This document shows positions 53,235 through 64,000 of a stretch of 64,000 nt of DNA, in pieces. Source of the DNA: Harmonia axyridis (lineage: Eukaryota; Arthropoda; Insecta; Coleoptera; Coccinellidae); contig NC_059503.1 of the NCBI RefSeq assembly GCF_914767665.1, positions 61,770,352-61,834,351 of the forward strand, written 5' to 3'. A program made the translations under genes and the position numbers. Each line of letters starts with the position of its first letter. The stretch's first letter is position 1. The notes beneath the pieces were generated by a model. The model had not been told where the DNA came from. It searched no databases and saw only the letters and a program-made list of their open reading frames with translations.

Positions 53235-54205
53235 CAACTCAGATCTTCTTTTTCATAAGGACTGGACTGGAATTTTATTCCTTACGCCTCTACTTTCATT
53301 TCTCCAATTTTCTTCTGTTGTCTAATTGGAAGACTTTTCTCTTTACTGCATGTCAATTTTTTCTTCTATTTGGTTCTTTGAAAGAAGTATTTCCTCTTAT
53401 CTGTCATTCTTATTTTAATTTGAAGTTTCTTTCTTTATTCTCGTACTCTTTCAGCATCTCTATTGTCTTCTTTTTTGTTTGTTACTTATTTCCTCAATAG
53501 CTTCAATTTTCAGTTCTTCTTTGATTTGTTTGTTGGTTATATACCATGGGGCGCCAACCGCTGTTCTGATTACTGAATTTAGCGTACTTTGCAACTGATC
53601 CCTATAATTGTCTTTCGTATTGTACCAGGTAACTCCTTCATACGTAATGCTTGGTATTAGCACTATTTTTATTATCTTCAGCTTTTTTTTTAACGATTTT
53701 ATTTTTTGGATTGAGCAGCAGATTTAGTCTCTCGTGCAATTGCCTTGCCTTTTTTCTGTTTTCTTGTATCTGTTTGTTGAAGTTCATTCTTCCATCTATA
53801 ATAATTCCCAGATATTTCGCATCCTTTTTCCATCCTACCATCTGATTTTCTATTTTGACGTTTCCAGCTTTCTCTTCCTTTACTGTTGTTTACTATATAA
53901 GTTGAACAGCAGCGGTCCTATCATCGATCCTTGGGGAACTCTGGCTTCACTTGCTCTGATCGTCGGCCTGGTACTATCGATATTCACTCCAAATTTTCTA
54001 TTTGTCAGGAACGACTGTATTAATCTTGTAAGGTTGGATGGAAACTTCATCAACTTAAATTTGTAATTTGTGTATCAGACTTTGATGCCACATTTTATCA
54101 AATGCCTTGTCTATATCGGAGAATATTGCACCAGTATCTGTAGAAAGGTTCATTTGCACCTTGATATTTTCCGTTAGTCCTACTAGTTGATGGATAGTTG
54201 AAAAT
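53235..54205 (-). mobile_element. Jockey-like retrotransposon fragment, third copy
   Basis: The minus strand gives DIDKAFDKMWHQSLIHKLQI (about 54110) of the RT fingers. After a deletion come KDAKYLGIIIDGRMNFNKQI, LNLLLNPKNK and SITYEGVTWYNTKDNYRDQL, then GAPWYITNKQIKEELKIEAI. The 3' UTR matches the copies at 5.1 and 10.9 kb. It carries several stops and a deletion that removed the FADD region. It is inactive. Confidence 0.75.
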
Positions 54206-54639
54206 ATACAAGCTTTCTACTAATAGAAATAAAAGAGAAGAGACAGCAATCGTCTGGTTAACAACAGAACGAAGCTGGACACAACCAGTGATAAGTGAAG
54301 GAGTTGTACCACCTCTCCACCCTTAACTCTTGCACCTAATGGAGAAACTATAAATACTGTATTAAAACATATTCTGTGGTTATGCCTATCACGGGATAAA
54401 CGATTAGACCACGCCAAGGAAGCCTGGAATTATTCAAATGAGATTTGTTTCTGTATAAGTAGATGAGGTGATTGAGTACGAATAATACAACCAGAAGAAC
54501 TGTTGATATGTGTGATGAAAACTAATTTTTATCAAAATGAAAAACAGACATACTAAAAGAAATACTCGAGAACGGAAAAACAAATCGAGATGAAATGTAA
54601 CCAGCTCATTATCCAACCGCAGCATTCACGATCTGTACA
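54206..54639. other. Intergenic, nothing recognised
   Basis: No gene or repeat recognised. Confidence 0.35.
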
Positions 54640-55100
54640 TTCTATGATTGAGTGATTTATCTGTGGTCAGCGTGCGAGATGCGAAAAGGTCATCGTTGCC
54701 GCGTGTCTGATTGGTATACGGCATCTAGTGACCGTAGATCCATCGGTACGGCCGTTCAAAGCCAGGGTCCTGTCACATAAAACAGGCCCTGTGCTCAGGT
54801 GAGGAACCGCCGACGGGCTACCGCAATGACGCACCTGCGGGGACCACAGACGCGAATTCATAAACCAGAGAGAATGGGCGAGCGCCGATCCGGCTGTATC
54901 GTAATTACCCTGACGTTACCTATCTCTGTGGTTGGGACGGATTTTTCAGCGCCATTTTTACGACCGCCATTAAGCCCATTTAATGGAGCGAGAAAAGATT
55001 ACGCGTATATCTGTCGGCGGAGTTACGGCGGTTGTTTGTTTTAAAGTATGATGAACGCTGTTCAACGTTCAGCCAGCGTTTGTTCCTTTCGAATCGATGG
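54640..55100. promoter_or_regulatory. GC/CpG-rich island, candidate distal regulatory DNA
   Basis: A CpG-dense, non-coding island (GCGAGCGCCGATCCGG near 54880; TGTCGGCGGAGTTACGGCGG near 55010) in AT-rich DNA. It has the same look as the intronic islands. Function is inferred only. Confidence 0.3.
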
Positions 55101-55365
55101 TTTGGAATCGAATAGTATCACCAGATGTGGAGGCATCTGCGGTTTTGGGAGTTATGGTTACTTGAAAGGCATTAAACAAATGATACAAGGAACTTAATCT
55201 ATGCATTTAATTTGGGGAGTAATACAAATTTGTACCGGAATTTTCATTCAATGCCGCAGCTGCTGCTTCAAGATTTTTTAATCACAAGTTATATCCCTTC
55301 TGCAGAATGCAGAAAAGGAATGTTACTTATCACCAGCTTCAGATACAATTATTGTAATTGAGGCA

Positions 55366-55609
55366 TGGTAGCCTTATATATTCGATAGAAATGATAAAGA
55401 AAAAGCTGGTTAGAATTGATCCAAAAGTTTTATGGAGCTAATTTGCAATCATTGTAATCATTAACAATGATTGCAAATTAGCTCCATTAACTTTTATTCG
55501 ATAGAAATGATAAAGGAAAAGCTGGTTAGAATTGATCCAAAAGTTTTATGAAGCTAATTTGTAATCATTAACAATTGCAATGCATTGCATTAGCCCCATA
55601 AACTTTTAT

Positions 55610-55652
<43 letters not shown>

Positions 55653-55716
55653 GACAGGATTTTTACCTTGGTGCTCCCACCCGGTTGATCCTATATAACC
55701 ACGAAAGTGTGAAGAG

Positions 55717-55765
<49 letters not shown>

Positions 55766-56010
55766 TTCTTTTGAGAAAGAGCAATACAAAATATTAATTT
55801 CAAACAATCAAGCATATGTGTCGATGAATCTCAGTATATTCGATAGGAATGATAAAGAAAAAGCTGGTTAGAATTGATCCAAAACTTTTATGGAGCTAAT
55901 TTGCAATCATTGTAATCATTAATAATGATTGCAAATTAGCTCCATGAACTTTTGGATCAATTCTAACCAGCTTTATCTTTATCATTTTCATCGAATATAT
56001 AAGGCTACCA
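55366..56010. mobile_element. Foldback (palindromic) element with nested copies
   Basis: The outer ends TGGTAGCC (55366-55373) and GGCTACCA (56003-56010) are inverted, together with adjoining TTATATATTCGA. Inside, a perfect 22-bp hairpin with arms starting ATGGAGCTAATTTGCAATCA occurs at 55432-55487 and again at 55890-55945. The word AAAGCTGGTTAGAATTGATC appears three times in direct and once in inverted orientation. The right-hand unit forms a hairpin of about 80-bp arms. There is no coding potential. The structure is that of a foldback MITE that has been partly duplicated and interrupted by AT repeats. Confidence 0.7.
55613..55768. repeat. (AT)n and poly(A) tract flanking a short segment
   Basis: (AT)n at 55613-55651, then about 65 bp of unique sequence, then 33 As (55717-55749), then (AT)n again to 55768. 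A short segment ending in a long poly(A) and bracketed by the same AT repeat looks like a retroposed small RNA. Confidence 0.7.
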
Positions 56011-56220
56011 TTCCTCTTTAGTGATTCAATTCAATATTTTTTCTAGAAAGTGCTAGAGCCAAAGAATCTTCTTACTAGGGATTTTGTAGAAGAGATGACG
56101 AAGTGCGAACTACACTAGGCTAAATTTTTGAGAGGGATTAGTTTCATTTCCTTTCCACGCTTCCTATAAACTGAAATGCAATTATGTTGGGGGAACGGTC
56201 ATTTTTATGAACTGACTTGA
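56011..56220. other. Intergenic, nothing recognised
   Basis: No gene or repeat recognised. Confidence 0.3.
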
Positions 56221-56890
56221 GTATCTCAAAAGAAGCCTCGAAGGGGCGCATATTCACATCACTATGAACAGCCAGGCAACGCTGTGATTCCTGGAATCAT
56301 ATAGCCAGTGGTCTCTACTGACATGGGAGTGCCATAATACCACTAAGCAACTGGCCAAAGGGCGTAAACTAATTTTACTATGGGTACCGGGAGATTATGG
56401 TAAGGAAACGAAAAGCCGATGAACTTGCAAAAAGGGCATCAAGTCCTTCTGTGGGTTCGGAAAACAAGGCAGCGGTCCAACAATGGGAGTGGGACAATAG
56501 GAGAACCCCTTTGGAGAACAACTCCAGGTCTTGCTCAGGAAAAAAAAATTTGTGGTGCTTTCATCGACCTATACTAGAAAGACTCTGAAGCTACCACGAG
56601 CTGAGCTTCGGGTAATTGTGTCAGTAGTTGAGACCTGAAGGCTCTGTGGAAAGGAAGTAGAAACAGCCGAACACATAGTGTGCAAATGCCCGAGGCTGGC
56701 CTTAGAACCACTCACATGGCCGGTCAGTTCTGGATACTCACTATAGTTCCTAAGGATGTCGTCAGTTTCGTTAACCGTATCGACGGCCTCCCTAAGTTTG
56801 TATGAATAAGAACAAAAAAACAAATTAGTCGCAGTTCCCGGAAGGCTAACAGAGCCGTAATGACCCCGATTCAGTGAATAATAATACATA
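56221..56890 (+). pseudogene. Second I-like retrotransposon 3' fragment
   Basis: A diverged, deleted copy of the element at 30993-31838. It has GAHIHITMNSQATL, in which the RNase H catalytic Asp of TTDSQTTL has become Asn. SLLTWECHNTTKQLAKG and LLWVPGDYG follow, with the conserved His lost, then a broken zinc-knuckle region near 56640-56690. The matching 3' UTR has CAGTTCCCGGAAGGCTAACA near 56831 and a degraded AATA tail. Stops and indels throughout; dead. Confidence 0.75.
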
Positions 56891-57249
56891 ATTATACCCC
56901 AATAAATTAAACAGCATTACCCTGAGATAGTTAATAATGTAAATACATTATAAAAACAAACTTGATAGAACTGGAGAGGTGGTTTTTGAAACTTAATATA
57001 ACAACTTTTTTCAATCCTCCTTGTAAAATATTTCATTTCTTGGGGCATATTTGTACACAAAAGACTGTGAATCGTTGCGTTTGATAAAGGGAAACAATGA
57101 AAATGGTACCTTAGGAGAAACAGAAAAAAAGGCTTAAATTTGAATTTCCCCCTGTGGATGACGTCAGCAATGTGGAGTTAGAGGACGTTGTTCGTAAATT
57201 ATAACGTCCTGCTACCGCCAAAGGTACCGAAAGAACCTCATCTTTGCTT
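56891..57249. other. Intergenic, nothing recognised
   Basis: Contains a short imperfect palindrome AGGACGTT...AACGTCCT (about 57182-57211) and a GATGACGTCAGC (about 57157), but no assignable element. Confidence 0.35.
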
Positions 57250-58180
57250 TATTTGTATTTCAATCATACCCCATGGGACAAAAGATAGTTATTTCTGAAC
57301 AAATCTCTTTTTTGTGTATTATTTGACTGAAAAATTGACCACACATCCATCAGAGCAGTTAATTCGATTAACCACGGAACGTTTTCGGACCACGTTTACT
57401 CTTATCGATAATTCGTATCCCCAGAGACGCCGTACGGTGCATACAGAAGAAGCTATTGCTGCTGTAGAGAGTAGCATTGAGGAAGAGCCGAATGAGCCTA
57501 TCCGCCATCGAGCACAGGAATTGGATCTGTGTCCATCTACTTTATGGAAGATTTTGCGGAAGGATCTTGGTTTGCGTGCTTACAAAATCCAACTCGTGCA
57601 AGAATTGAAGCCAAACGATCATCAAGTAAGACGTAGATTCGTCGAATGGGCCCAAAATGAGATTGCCGTTGTTCCCGATTTTCATAAGCGAATTTTGTTT
57701 AGCGATGAAGCGCACTTCTGGTTGAATGGCTACGTCAACAAACAAAACTGCCGCATTTGGAGTGAAGCTAATCCTCAAGTGTATGTCGAAACACCGTTAC
57801 ATCCAGAAAAACTGACTTTTTGGTGCGCTTTAGGGGCAGGTGGAGTCATTGGTCCGTACTTCTTCAAAAACGATGATGGCCAGAACGTTACAGTCAATGG
57901 TGATCGGTATAGAGCCATGATTACTAACTTTTTCATTCCTGAATTGAACAACCATGATGTCAAGGAGCTGTGGTCCTAACAAGACGGCGCAACATGTCAC
58001 ACAGCTCGTGCCACAATCGATTTATTGAAAGACACGTTTGGCGACCGCCTAATTGGACGTCCAGATTGGACTACATTCGAGTCAGCCGTGGCGGTCATAT
58101 GCCAGAAATCATATTTATAATGTAATGCCACAAGATTATCTTGCGGATAAATAAAATTCATGTCAATCGAATAATCCATC
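57250..58180 (+). mobile_element. mariner-related (DD41D-type) transposon, inactivated
   Basis: The frame 57314-57979 encodes a transposase N-terminal region with a paired-type DNA-binding segment (RHRAQELDLCPSTLWKILRK). YKIQLVQELKPNDHQVRR and the first Asp in ILFSDEAHFWLNG follow, then FWCALGAGGVIGPYFF and FFIPELNNHDVKELW. A stop at 57977 interrupts just before QDGATCHTARATIDLLKD, which holds the second Asp. The region of the third Asp is deleted, since the frame jumps from GDRLIG to a tail reading SRGGHMPEIIF. Insect relatives with QDGATCHTA usually have 41 residues between the last two Asp; I assign the type by that motif, not by measured spacing here. Confidence 0.75.
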
Positions 58181-58439
58181 GTTGTTTTATTGCAATTTGA
58201 AGTTCTATAGTTCTAAAAAAACAAGTAGCTCAAGTAATATTAAGTATGTTATTTTTTATGAGCTTGATTTTCAAGTCGAGTAGTTGAAATATCAAGCTTC
58301 TTGGCTTGATGAATCCCTAGTTCCTGCCATAGAAGCAGTAAGAGATGCTTTCATAAAAATTTTGTTGAAAGGTGACCCCTTCTCTTCTACTCACTCAGCC
58401 TGCTGCTAAATACGCCACTGCGACTTTTAATCTTGTTGA
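58181..58439. other. Intergenic, nothing recognised
   Basis: No gene or repeat recognised. Confidence 0.3.
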
Positions 58440-59130
58440 ACTTCGATCGAGCAGCAATTGTAAAATTATCTTCATTATAATCCGCAATCTGAGCCACCTG
58501 TCTTTCCGCCAACAATCAAACCGAACAAAAAACTAATCAACCTTAAATAAAATACATTTTCAATAACGAATAAACCGCAAAAACTGCCCAGTCTCTTAGA
58601 AACTACGCGAAGGCACAGGATCGACGGTTTTTCTCCTCCACTTAATGGCACCATCTTGATCGATTCCGTCAATAACGCGATATTGGCTCTTCAACAAATT
58701 AAAGGAACATACGCGTACCTCGCATTACAAGGCGGATATCGTTTTTTAACTCATACCCGACTAATTACCGAGTATCTCTCTCGGGTACTTTCTTACTCGA
58801 AGACGCACTCGCAGCGGAGAGCTAGGAATTGTCTTTGATCTAGCCGACTACGAAATAGATCCAGCGTCTATGAGGATGCTGTATTTAGTGTTTTATGCAC
58901 TTCGAGATGGAATTAAACAGCAGCGATAATTAACGGCTCGAGATGGCGTGCAGAAGTGGAAGAATGGTAGGACATTGAATGCGAGTTTGCGGAATTGTGA
59001 ACGGTACCAGTGTTGTAGAAGCATCGGATCCGATAATTACCGCATCGATTACTTCTCACATTGCGGTAAAACGATCGATCTTTGAATGAATGAAAACAGC
59101 CAGTTGGTCATTGATTCTAGATCATCAATT
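58440..59130. promoter_or_regulatory. CpG-rich island, candidate distal regulatory DNA
   Basis: A non-coding, CpG-containing stretch (GAAGACGCACTCGCAGCGG near 58799; AACGGCTCGAGATGGCG near 58932). Short overlapping frames on both strands are not gene-like. Function is inferred from composition only. Confidence 0.25.
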
Positions 59131-59520
59131 TTGATCGGCAAGGTTACCTTTGAACGCCCTGAGTATTATTCACAGAAAAATTCACCTTGAAAATAAAACT
59201 TTTCCTCAAGCTATCATAATGTATCGAGAAAAATAATTTAAAATAGATAAGATAAAGCCATTTTGAATATCATATTCCACCCCTGGAAACCTACTCACTA
59301 AAGTATTTCTTACCATAAGATATACCATTTTAACCTTGGTCATTCGCTACTAAAAAACAATCATTAACTCACTTTGTATTGGTATTTATAATAGAATAAA
59401 TCAATTATTGCAGTTTCGTTGAGGATAAATATTTAATATCTCCCTCCAAAGAAATTTGCACTTGAGGCATAAACTGTAATGTACCGTAAAATATCCTTCT
59501 CTTGATTTCATTGTCGCTAA
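59131..59520. other. Intergenic, nothing recognised
   Basis: AT-rich sequence, nothing recognised. Confidence 0.35.
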
Positions 59521-61200
59521 TAATAACAAAAAAAGGAAAAGGTACTTAAGAACCTCAGACGAAAGCCTCAACTACTTTTTTCTATTATTATAGGTGAGCG
59601 AACTTCTTTATTAGAAGTAGAACACTGTGGATATTCGGGATTGTAGTCATTAAACCAAGCTTTCTGTTTTTAAGGTTCCGGTTCCTAGCATCTATTTGCC
59701 AATTAATCATTTGATACTTTTTGTTTGTAACTTTATCATGATTTCTCTTGTGTGTTTTTTTTGCATACCTAAGTATGTCTTTTATAGGAGAGTCTCTTCT
59801 TTTTGGTATTTGATTTTTTTTTTCAGTTCAACTCTATTTCTATTCCTTCGAGGTTGATCTCTGAGTCTTTCATGAAAGGTTAACAACTCGTGATTAATAG
59901 TGCTTTTTCAAATACTTTCCAGGCATTTAACTCAGGAAATTTGTTATAGTTTCTCATATAAAGTGTCTGTGGATTGATTGGTTCCTTACGAACGAGGTCA
60001 TTGTAGCCTTGCAGCTCTTAAGAGGAGGGGTTTATACCACGTTGCTTTCTCGTGATATACCAAAGTTTAACTACTTTCCACTCCTCAGCATTTTTGATAT
60101 TTCACCACTTTTCAGGATGAGTGAAGCAAATTGAAACGTTCCTCTGATTTACTGTCTTTTTCTACCACATGCAAGAATCCAAAATACTTTTTTACGTCTT
60201 ATTGTTGGTTTTAAAAAGACCGTTTCTCTGCCTTTGAAAAGACTCTTTGTATAATATTCTTATGTCAAAATTCATAAAAAAATAAATGTTTTTTCGGAAA
60301 GTTATATCATGGATATATTTATTCTTCAATATAAAATTCATTCAATTCTTTTTTTTCCATTAAAAAAATTAGTTAATAAGGACTTTCCGCAATGCAGTAC
60401 TTTTCAAAATGAATAATGGTGAAAACCTTATATAAATCGATGGTCTCTAGCGTAAAATTAAGCGTACTAATTTTTGAATAGATCGCTGAAACGGTATAAG
60501 GACCCCTCTTAACAGTTCATTTCTTATCCCTGTTTCTTCTTGATGAAGCTTTTTACTGCATAGTCCCATACTGCTGATCCATATGTTAGCCGAGGTCTTG
60601 CAATTGACTTGATCATTCTCAGTTTCGTATTTTGGTTCATTTCTCTCTTTCATTCAATGAGTGCGTTCTTCCAAGTGAGTAGTCTATTTCTAGAGTTACT
60701 TCCAGATACTGGATTTTCCCATTTTAACTCTTCTCCATTTGTTCCAGAACTTGAGTTGATCTGTAGGCTTCTTTGCTGTAGTATAATAGTCAGGCTCTCT
60801 TTGCCGTTTATTTGAATTTTTCATTTAGGTCCTAGAACTGAATCTTTGGGCATTCCTTCCCTTCTACTTGATTATTGATAGACAGTGCTTCATTTATTTT
60901 GAAGTAAAATTTCTGACTATGAGGTGGTTTCTTATTATCTTGAGGGTTGCTCTCACATCTTAAAGCAGTTGTTCTGTGGTTTGTTTGTTCTAAAATCCTT
61001 AAGTAAAATGTTTGGTAAGCCTGAGTGATTGCAGTTTTGTGAAATGATCTCTTCTGACTAAGAATTGCTCGACTGTTATCAGATTCAGTGCTTTTGTTTC
61101 ATCGTTCAGTCTTCCCTGCAATGATTCTTTCAACCATTTTTGCTGACAGTAGACTTATTGGCCTGTAGTTTCGTTGGTAAACGCATGCTTCTTACTGTTT
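59521..61200 (-). pseudogene. Heavily decayed Jockey-type retrotransposon
   Basis: Scattered minus-strand fragments in shifting frames include QRNYRPISLLSAKMVERIIA (about 61180-61120) of the RT fingers, YLEVTLEIDYSLGR (about 60690) matching the YLGVTLD region, and the C-terminal GIRNELLRGVLIPFQRSI (about 60520). The part below 60300 is basic and may be the linker of another copy. It is too decayed for firm boundaries and belongs to a different Jockey family from the 5-, 10- and 53-kb copies. Confidence 0.45.
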
Positions 61201-64000
61201 TTACCCATGATGGCTGCTGAAGTGTATCGAGATTATATTATAGTTTTGGCTCTCGAACGATACTACTATAGCACTCCGTTATGACATCAATCGGCTCAAG
61301 TGCGCGCATTTAAGAAAAAGTCATGCTGTAGCAACATAAAATGGCAGATGCTATGAGGTACCTAAATATTTACCTCATCATATAATAAATCAGATAATTA
61401 TAAAACTAATCTCCAGCTTAATCAAGTTCATATGAAAAATTACGATAACAAGCTTTAAAATTCGATATTAACTATTAATTGAAGAAGAACCTTTCGAAGG
61501 ATTTACCACTTTCCTAATTAATAATATGGAGAGTACTCGAAAAGTACTGTTAGGCTCCTACATTAATTCTCGGTTCCAAGCTAACAGTAGAATAACAATC
61601 TTCATCAGTTATCCACTACGATGATACCATAAGAATTATTCCTCTATCGGGACCATCGTTCTATACTAAATTTCTCCTTTCAGGATCAAAATTGTACGCC
61701 ACTTTTTCCAATCCTGATTTGCGATTGTGAGTATATGAACGTTTAATTCCTAAATTTGTCTTCATAAAAACTGATAAAAATCTATCATTAATTAACAAAC
61801 GCGGATCTCAGTATTATTTGATCCTTGATTATTTTAATTTTAAACGAAAATGAACCATTCTTCAATTTTCACAGTGAACAACCTGAAAAAGGGGTTTTTC
61901 AATCTTTGGTTTGATATTGAGAAGCGATCTCCTTATTCGTATATCAGAAAATTTGAAAGTCCCTTATATGAAGAAGATGTATCTCTTTTATCATACTTCC
62001 ATAACGTTATTCTATTTCATGATTTTATTTTGTGAAATGTGGAATGATCAAAAGTATGTCAAAACCACTGTAATAAATTGAAGAAATTATCTTCAATGAT
62101 TTTATCAAAATCCTTCTGCTCTAGCTTTTTATAAAATATAAAAACATCAAGAAAAGAGTACTGAAGTGAAGTCGACGATCTATTGAAAAAACTCATAGCA
62201 ATTTACCGAGTATGAATGGTATAAAGATAGTTATAAAAATTAAAAAACGGATAAAACGCTATGAACAAATATATTTCTTCAACAATGAAGTCAATATGTA
62301 TGTGATTCTTTCTAAGAAATGATCAACTGTATTTTTCATCTTCCTCTTATAGGTTGTTTTCTCCTTGTAATATGTTATGAGTCTCTAAATATTTTAATTG
62401 CTGCATTTTTCAAGATCAGTCGAACTCAGTGTTTCCCTCATCAGAGGACAACGAAAATTATGAGAGACCCAGAGCAGAAAAAAAGAATAGGACAGATATA
62501 TGCTGAATATATAGCTGCAAGATCATACCCGATCGTACCAAAAGAAATTAATAATAAAAATAAATTCAATAAAGTATTGAAGATATGGCTGATAGAACAA
62601 GACCGAATTGTGATACATAAAATTATTAATTCCACTTAAAAAGAGAAAAAAAGAGGGAGAAACGTTGAAGAGAAAAAACACACCGCTAAAAACGACAGGG
62701 GGAAAAGATCCGAGAAAGAAGAGTCACCGATGAAGACGAAGAAAAACTGATGAAGAGACGTAGGTACCTATACCGACTGAGACAGGAATCAATCAGAGTT
62801 GAAATTTATTTATCATTCATTATGTATAGTTGCTAGTTTATCAGTTTTTTTGTTGCCGCGAAATAAATAATAATTGGCATGCTGTACACAGTTATTAACT
62901 CAGTGTTAATAACTCATAGCTTTACTTTCTGTAGTTTATTTTGTATTTTTACTACATAAACTCTATTCTAATCCATAATTTCTGAATATATTTTATTCAA
63001 TTGAAATTATCTAATACAATCTTTATCAGCAGTATGTGTAGGTTCATCCTTACCATTTCTTATATCCCACAGAGTGAAACGAACAGGCATAGTGTAGAAA
63101 CACGTTTCTAGCCACCACAGTACCCTGTTAATTATTTAGCATTAAGTACCTACAATACTTTATATTTTCTACGTCGGTATTATAAGGGTACTTAGATCTG
63201 AATTATACACATTAGCCTTTGTGTTAATGCTTCAGAATGAAAGTTACGAGGTCTTTAAATGAAAAAACTTCGAGTTACTGTCTCGGGCAGGTAGGTAAAT
63301 GAACATTTGTTGTGATGTAAGTACCTACACCACATAATAATTTCAGACTCCCTGTATAATGAATTGAGGAAATGATATTGATGAATGTGAAGGATTCGGA
63401 GGGTATGATCACACACGCTTGTTTATATATTAATTATTAGCCAATGAATTGAAATAATGGATAAAAACAATGTTCTACTGCGTTCTTTTTTATTTCACTA
63501 AATTGTTTCGTGAAACCATGAATTCTTCAGTTACTGATGTTATAACAATTGAAATATATGTCTATAAATAATGAATAAAGTTTACGAAAAATAGAGAGGA
63601 GTGTTTGAAAATGTTTGCGTTTTTAAGAAATGTTTGATGTAAGGGATTTTTTCAGGTTCATTTGTTCATCAAATAATATTTATTCTTATCACATCTACTA
63701 ATTTTTAAAGTTTATAAAATTTTGTTTTCAATATATAAAATCTCAGAGTTGTTATCAAAATAAGGTATGCCTGTTATGTCCTGAGCATGTTTAATTTTGT
63801 ATCTCTAATATTGATTGTAAAACATTCTCTGTGTTCTTTAATCATGCCTGGAATATTAGGTACTCCGTTTTGGACAAATTTTTAACCCCAGTTTCCCTTT
63901 TCTTAGGAGTTCATCTTTATTCTACATTAATTTTCCTTATAAACTATTGGTACGTATTAAGTTTTAACTAATACTATTATAAATAAAATAAAACGAAGTA
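61201..64000. other. Intergenic, nothing recognised
   Basis: AT-rich DNA to the window end. A frame at 62319-62639 (106 codons, with a hydrophobic N-terminus and then a basic region) has no recognisable family and no supporting signals. No RNA gene seen. Confidence 0.35.

Noticed and set aside
55676..55690. 18S rRNA fragment suggested by GGTTGATCCT
   Set aside because: Match is about ten bases and neighbouring positions disagree, so rRNA origin is not supported.
55590..55784. Open frames across (AT)n and poly(A)
   Set aside because: Low-complexity artefacts (IYIYIY, KKKK).
62319..62639. 106-codon open frame as a small membrane protein
   Set aside because: Hydrophobic start is typical of AT-rich random frames; no homology, promoter or splice support.

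Overview
This is an AT-rich insect nuclear genomic window. It carries the 3' half of one host developmental gene, followed by about 47 kb with no recognisable host gene that is filled with transposable elements of many ages. The host gene is the Tbx2/3-class T-box factor optomotor-blind (bifid). Four plus-strand exons (2539-2685, 4828-4904, 15658-15845, 15920-16644) encode the end of the T-box and the whole C-terminus through the stop. Exons before the window encode the rest. The repeat content (CR1/Jockey, I, RTE, Penelope, Tc1, mariner, pogo) and the protein sequence fit a holometabolous insect, perhaps a beetle, but the species cannot be fixed by reading alone.

Region by region. 1-16.6 kb: omb exons and introns. 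The introns hold a Tc1 relic, a compact LTR-like cluster with three tRNA-Lys primer-binding sites (3.55-3.88 kb), Jockey fragments, a mariner relic, a hammerhead-ribozyme-like motif (6.78 kb), a complete-ended but internally deleted pogo-like element that kept only a PHD-finger ORF (7.03-8.35 kb), and a 415-bp tandem duplication inside a Jockey fragment. 16.6-30 kb: 3' UTR, then mostly unique sequence with two opposite-orientation tetranucleotide microsatellites and small palindromes. 30-33.4 kb: a dead mariner invaded by an I-like retroposon with a visible target-site duplication, then a heptanucleotide satellite. 34.2-43.6 kb: two long minus-strand CR1/Jockey-superfamily retrotransposons, each with both ORFs open. 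44-52 kb: I-like and mariner relics, a possible YqaJ-type element fragment, an RTE end, and a nearly complete Penelope-like element with GIY-YIG endonuclease. 52-64 kb: Jockey relics, a foldback element, a second I-like tail, a DD41D-type mariner and AT-rich unique DNA.

Scattered through this landscape are short islands visibly richer in G+C and CpG, at about 0.6, 8.7, 11.2, 13.4, 15.0, 22.8, 28.5, 38.6, 46.7, 54.8 and 58.7 kb, with no coding potential. Beside a dosage-sensitive developmental regulator with no competing gene nearby, they are the best candidates for omb regulatory DNA. This is an inference from position and composition, not a demonstration. The retroelement proteins show no cooperation with the host gene; each element is a self-contained mobile unit or its remains. 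No tRNA, rRNA or CRISPR array was recognised.
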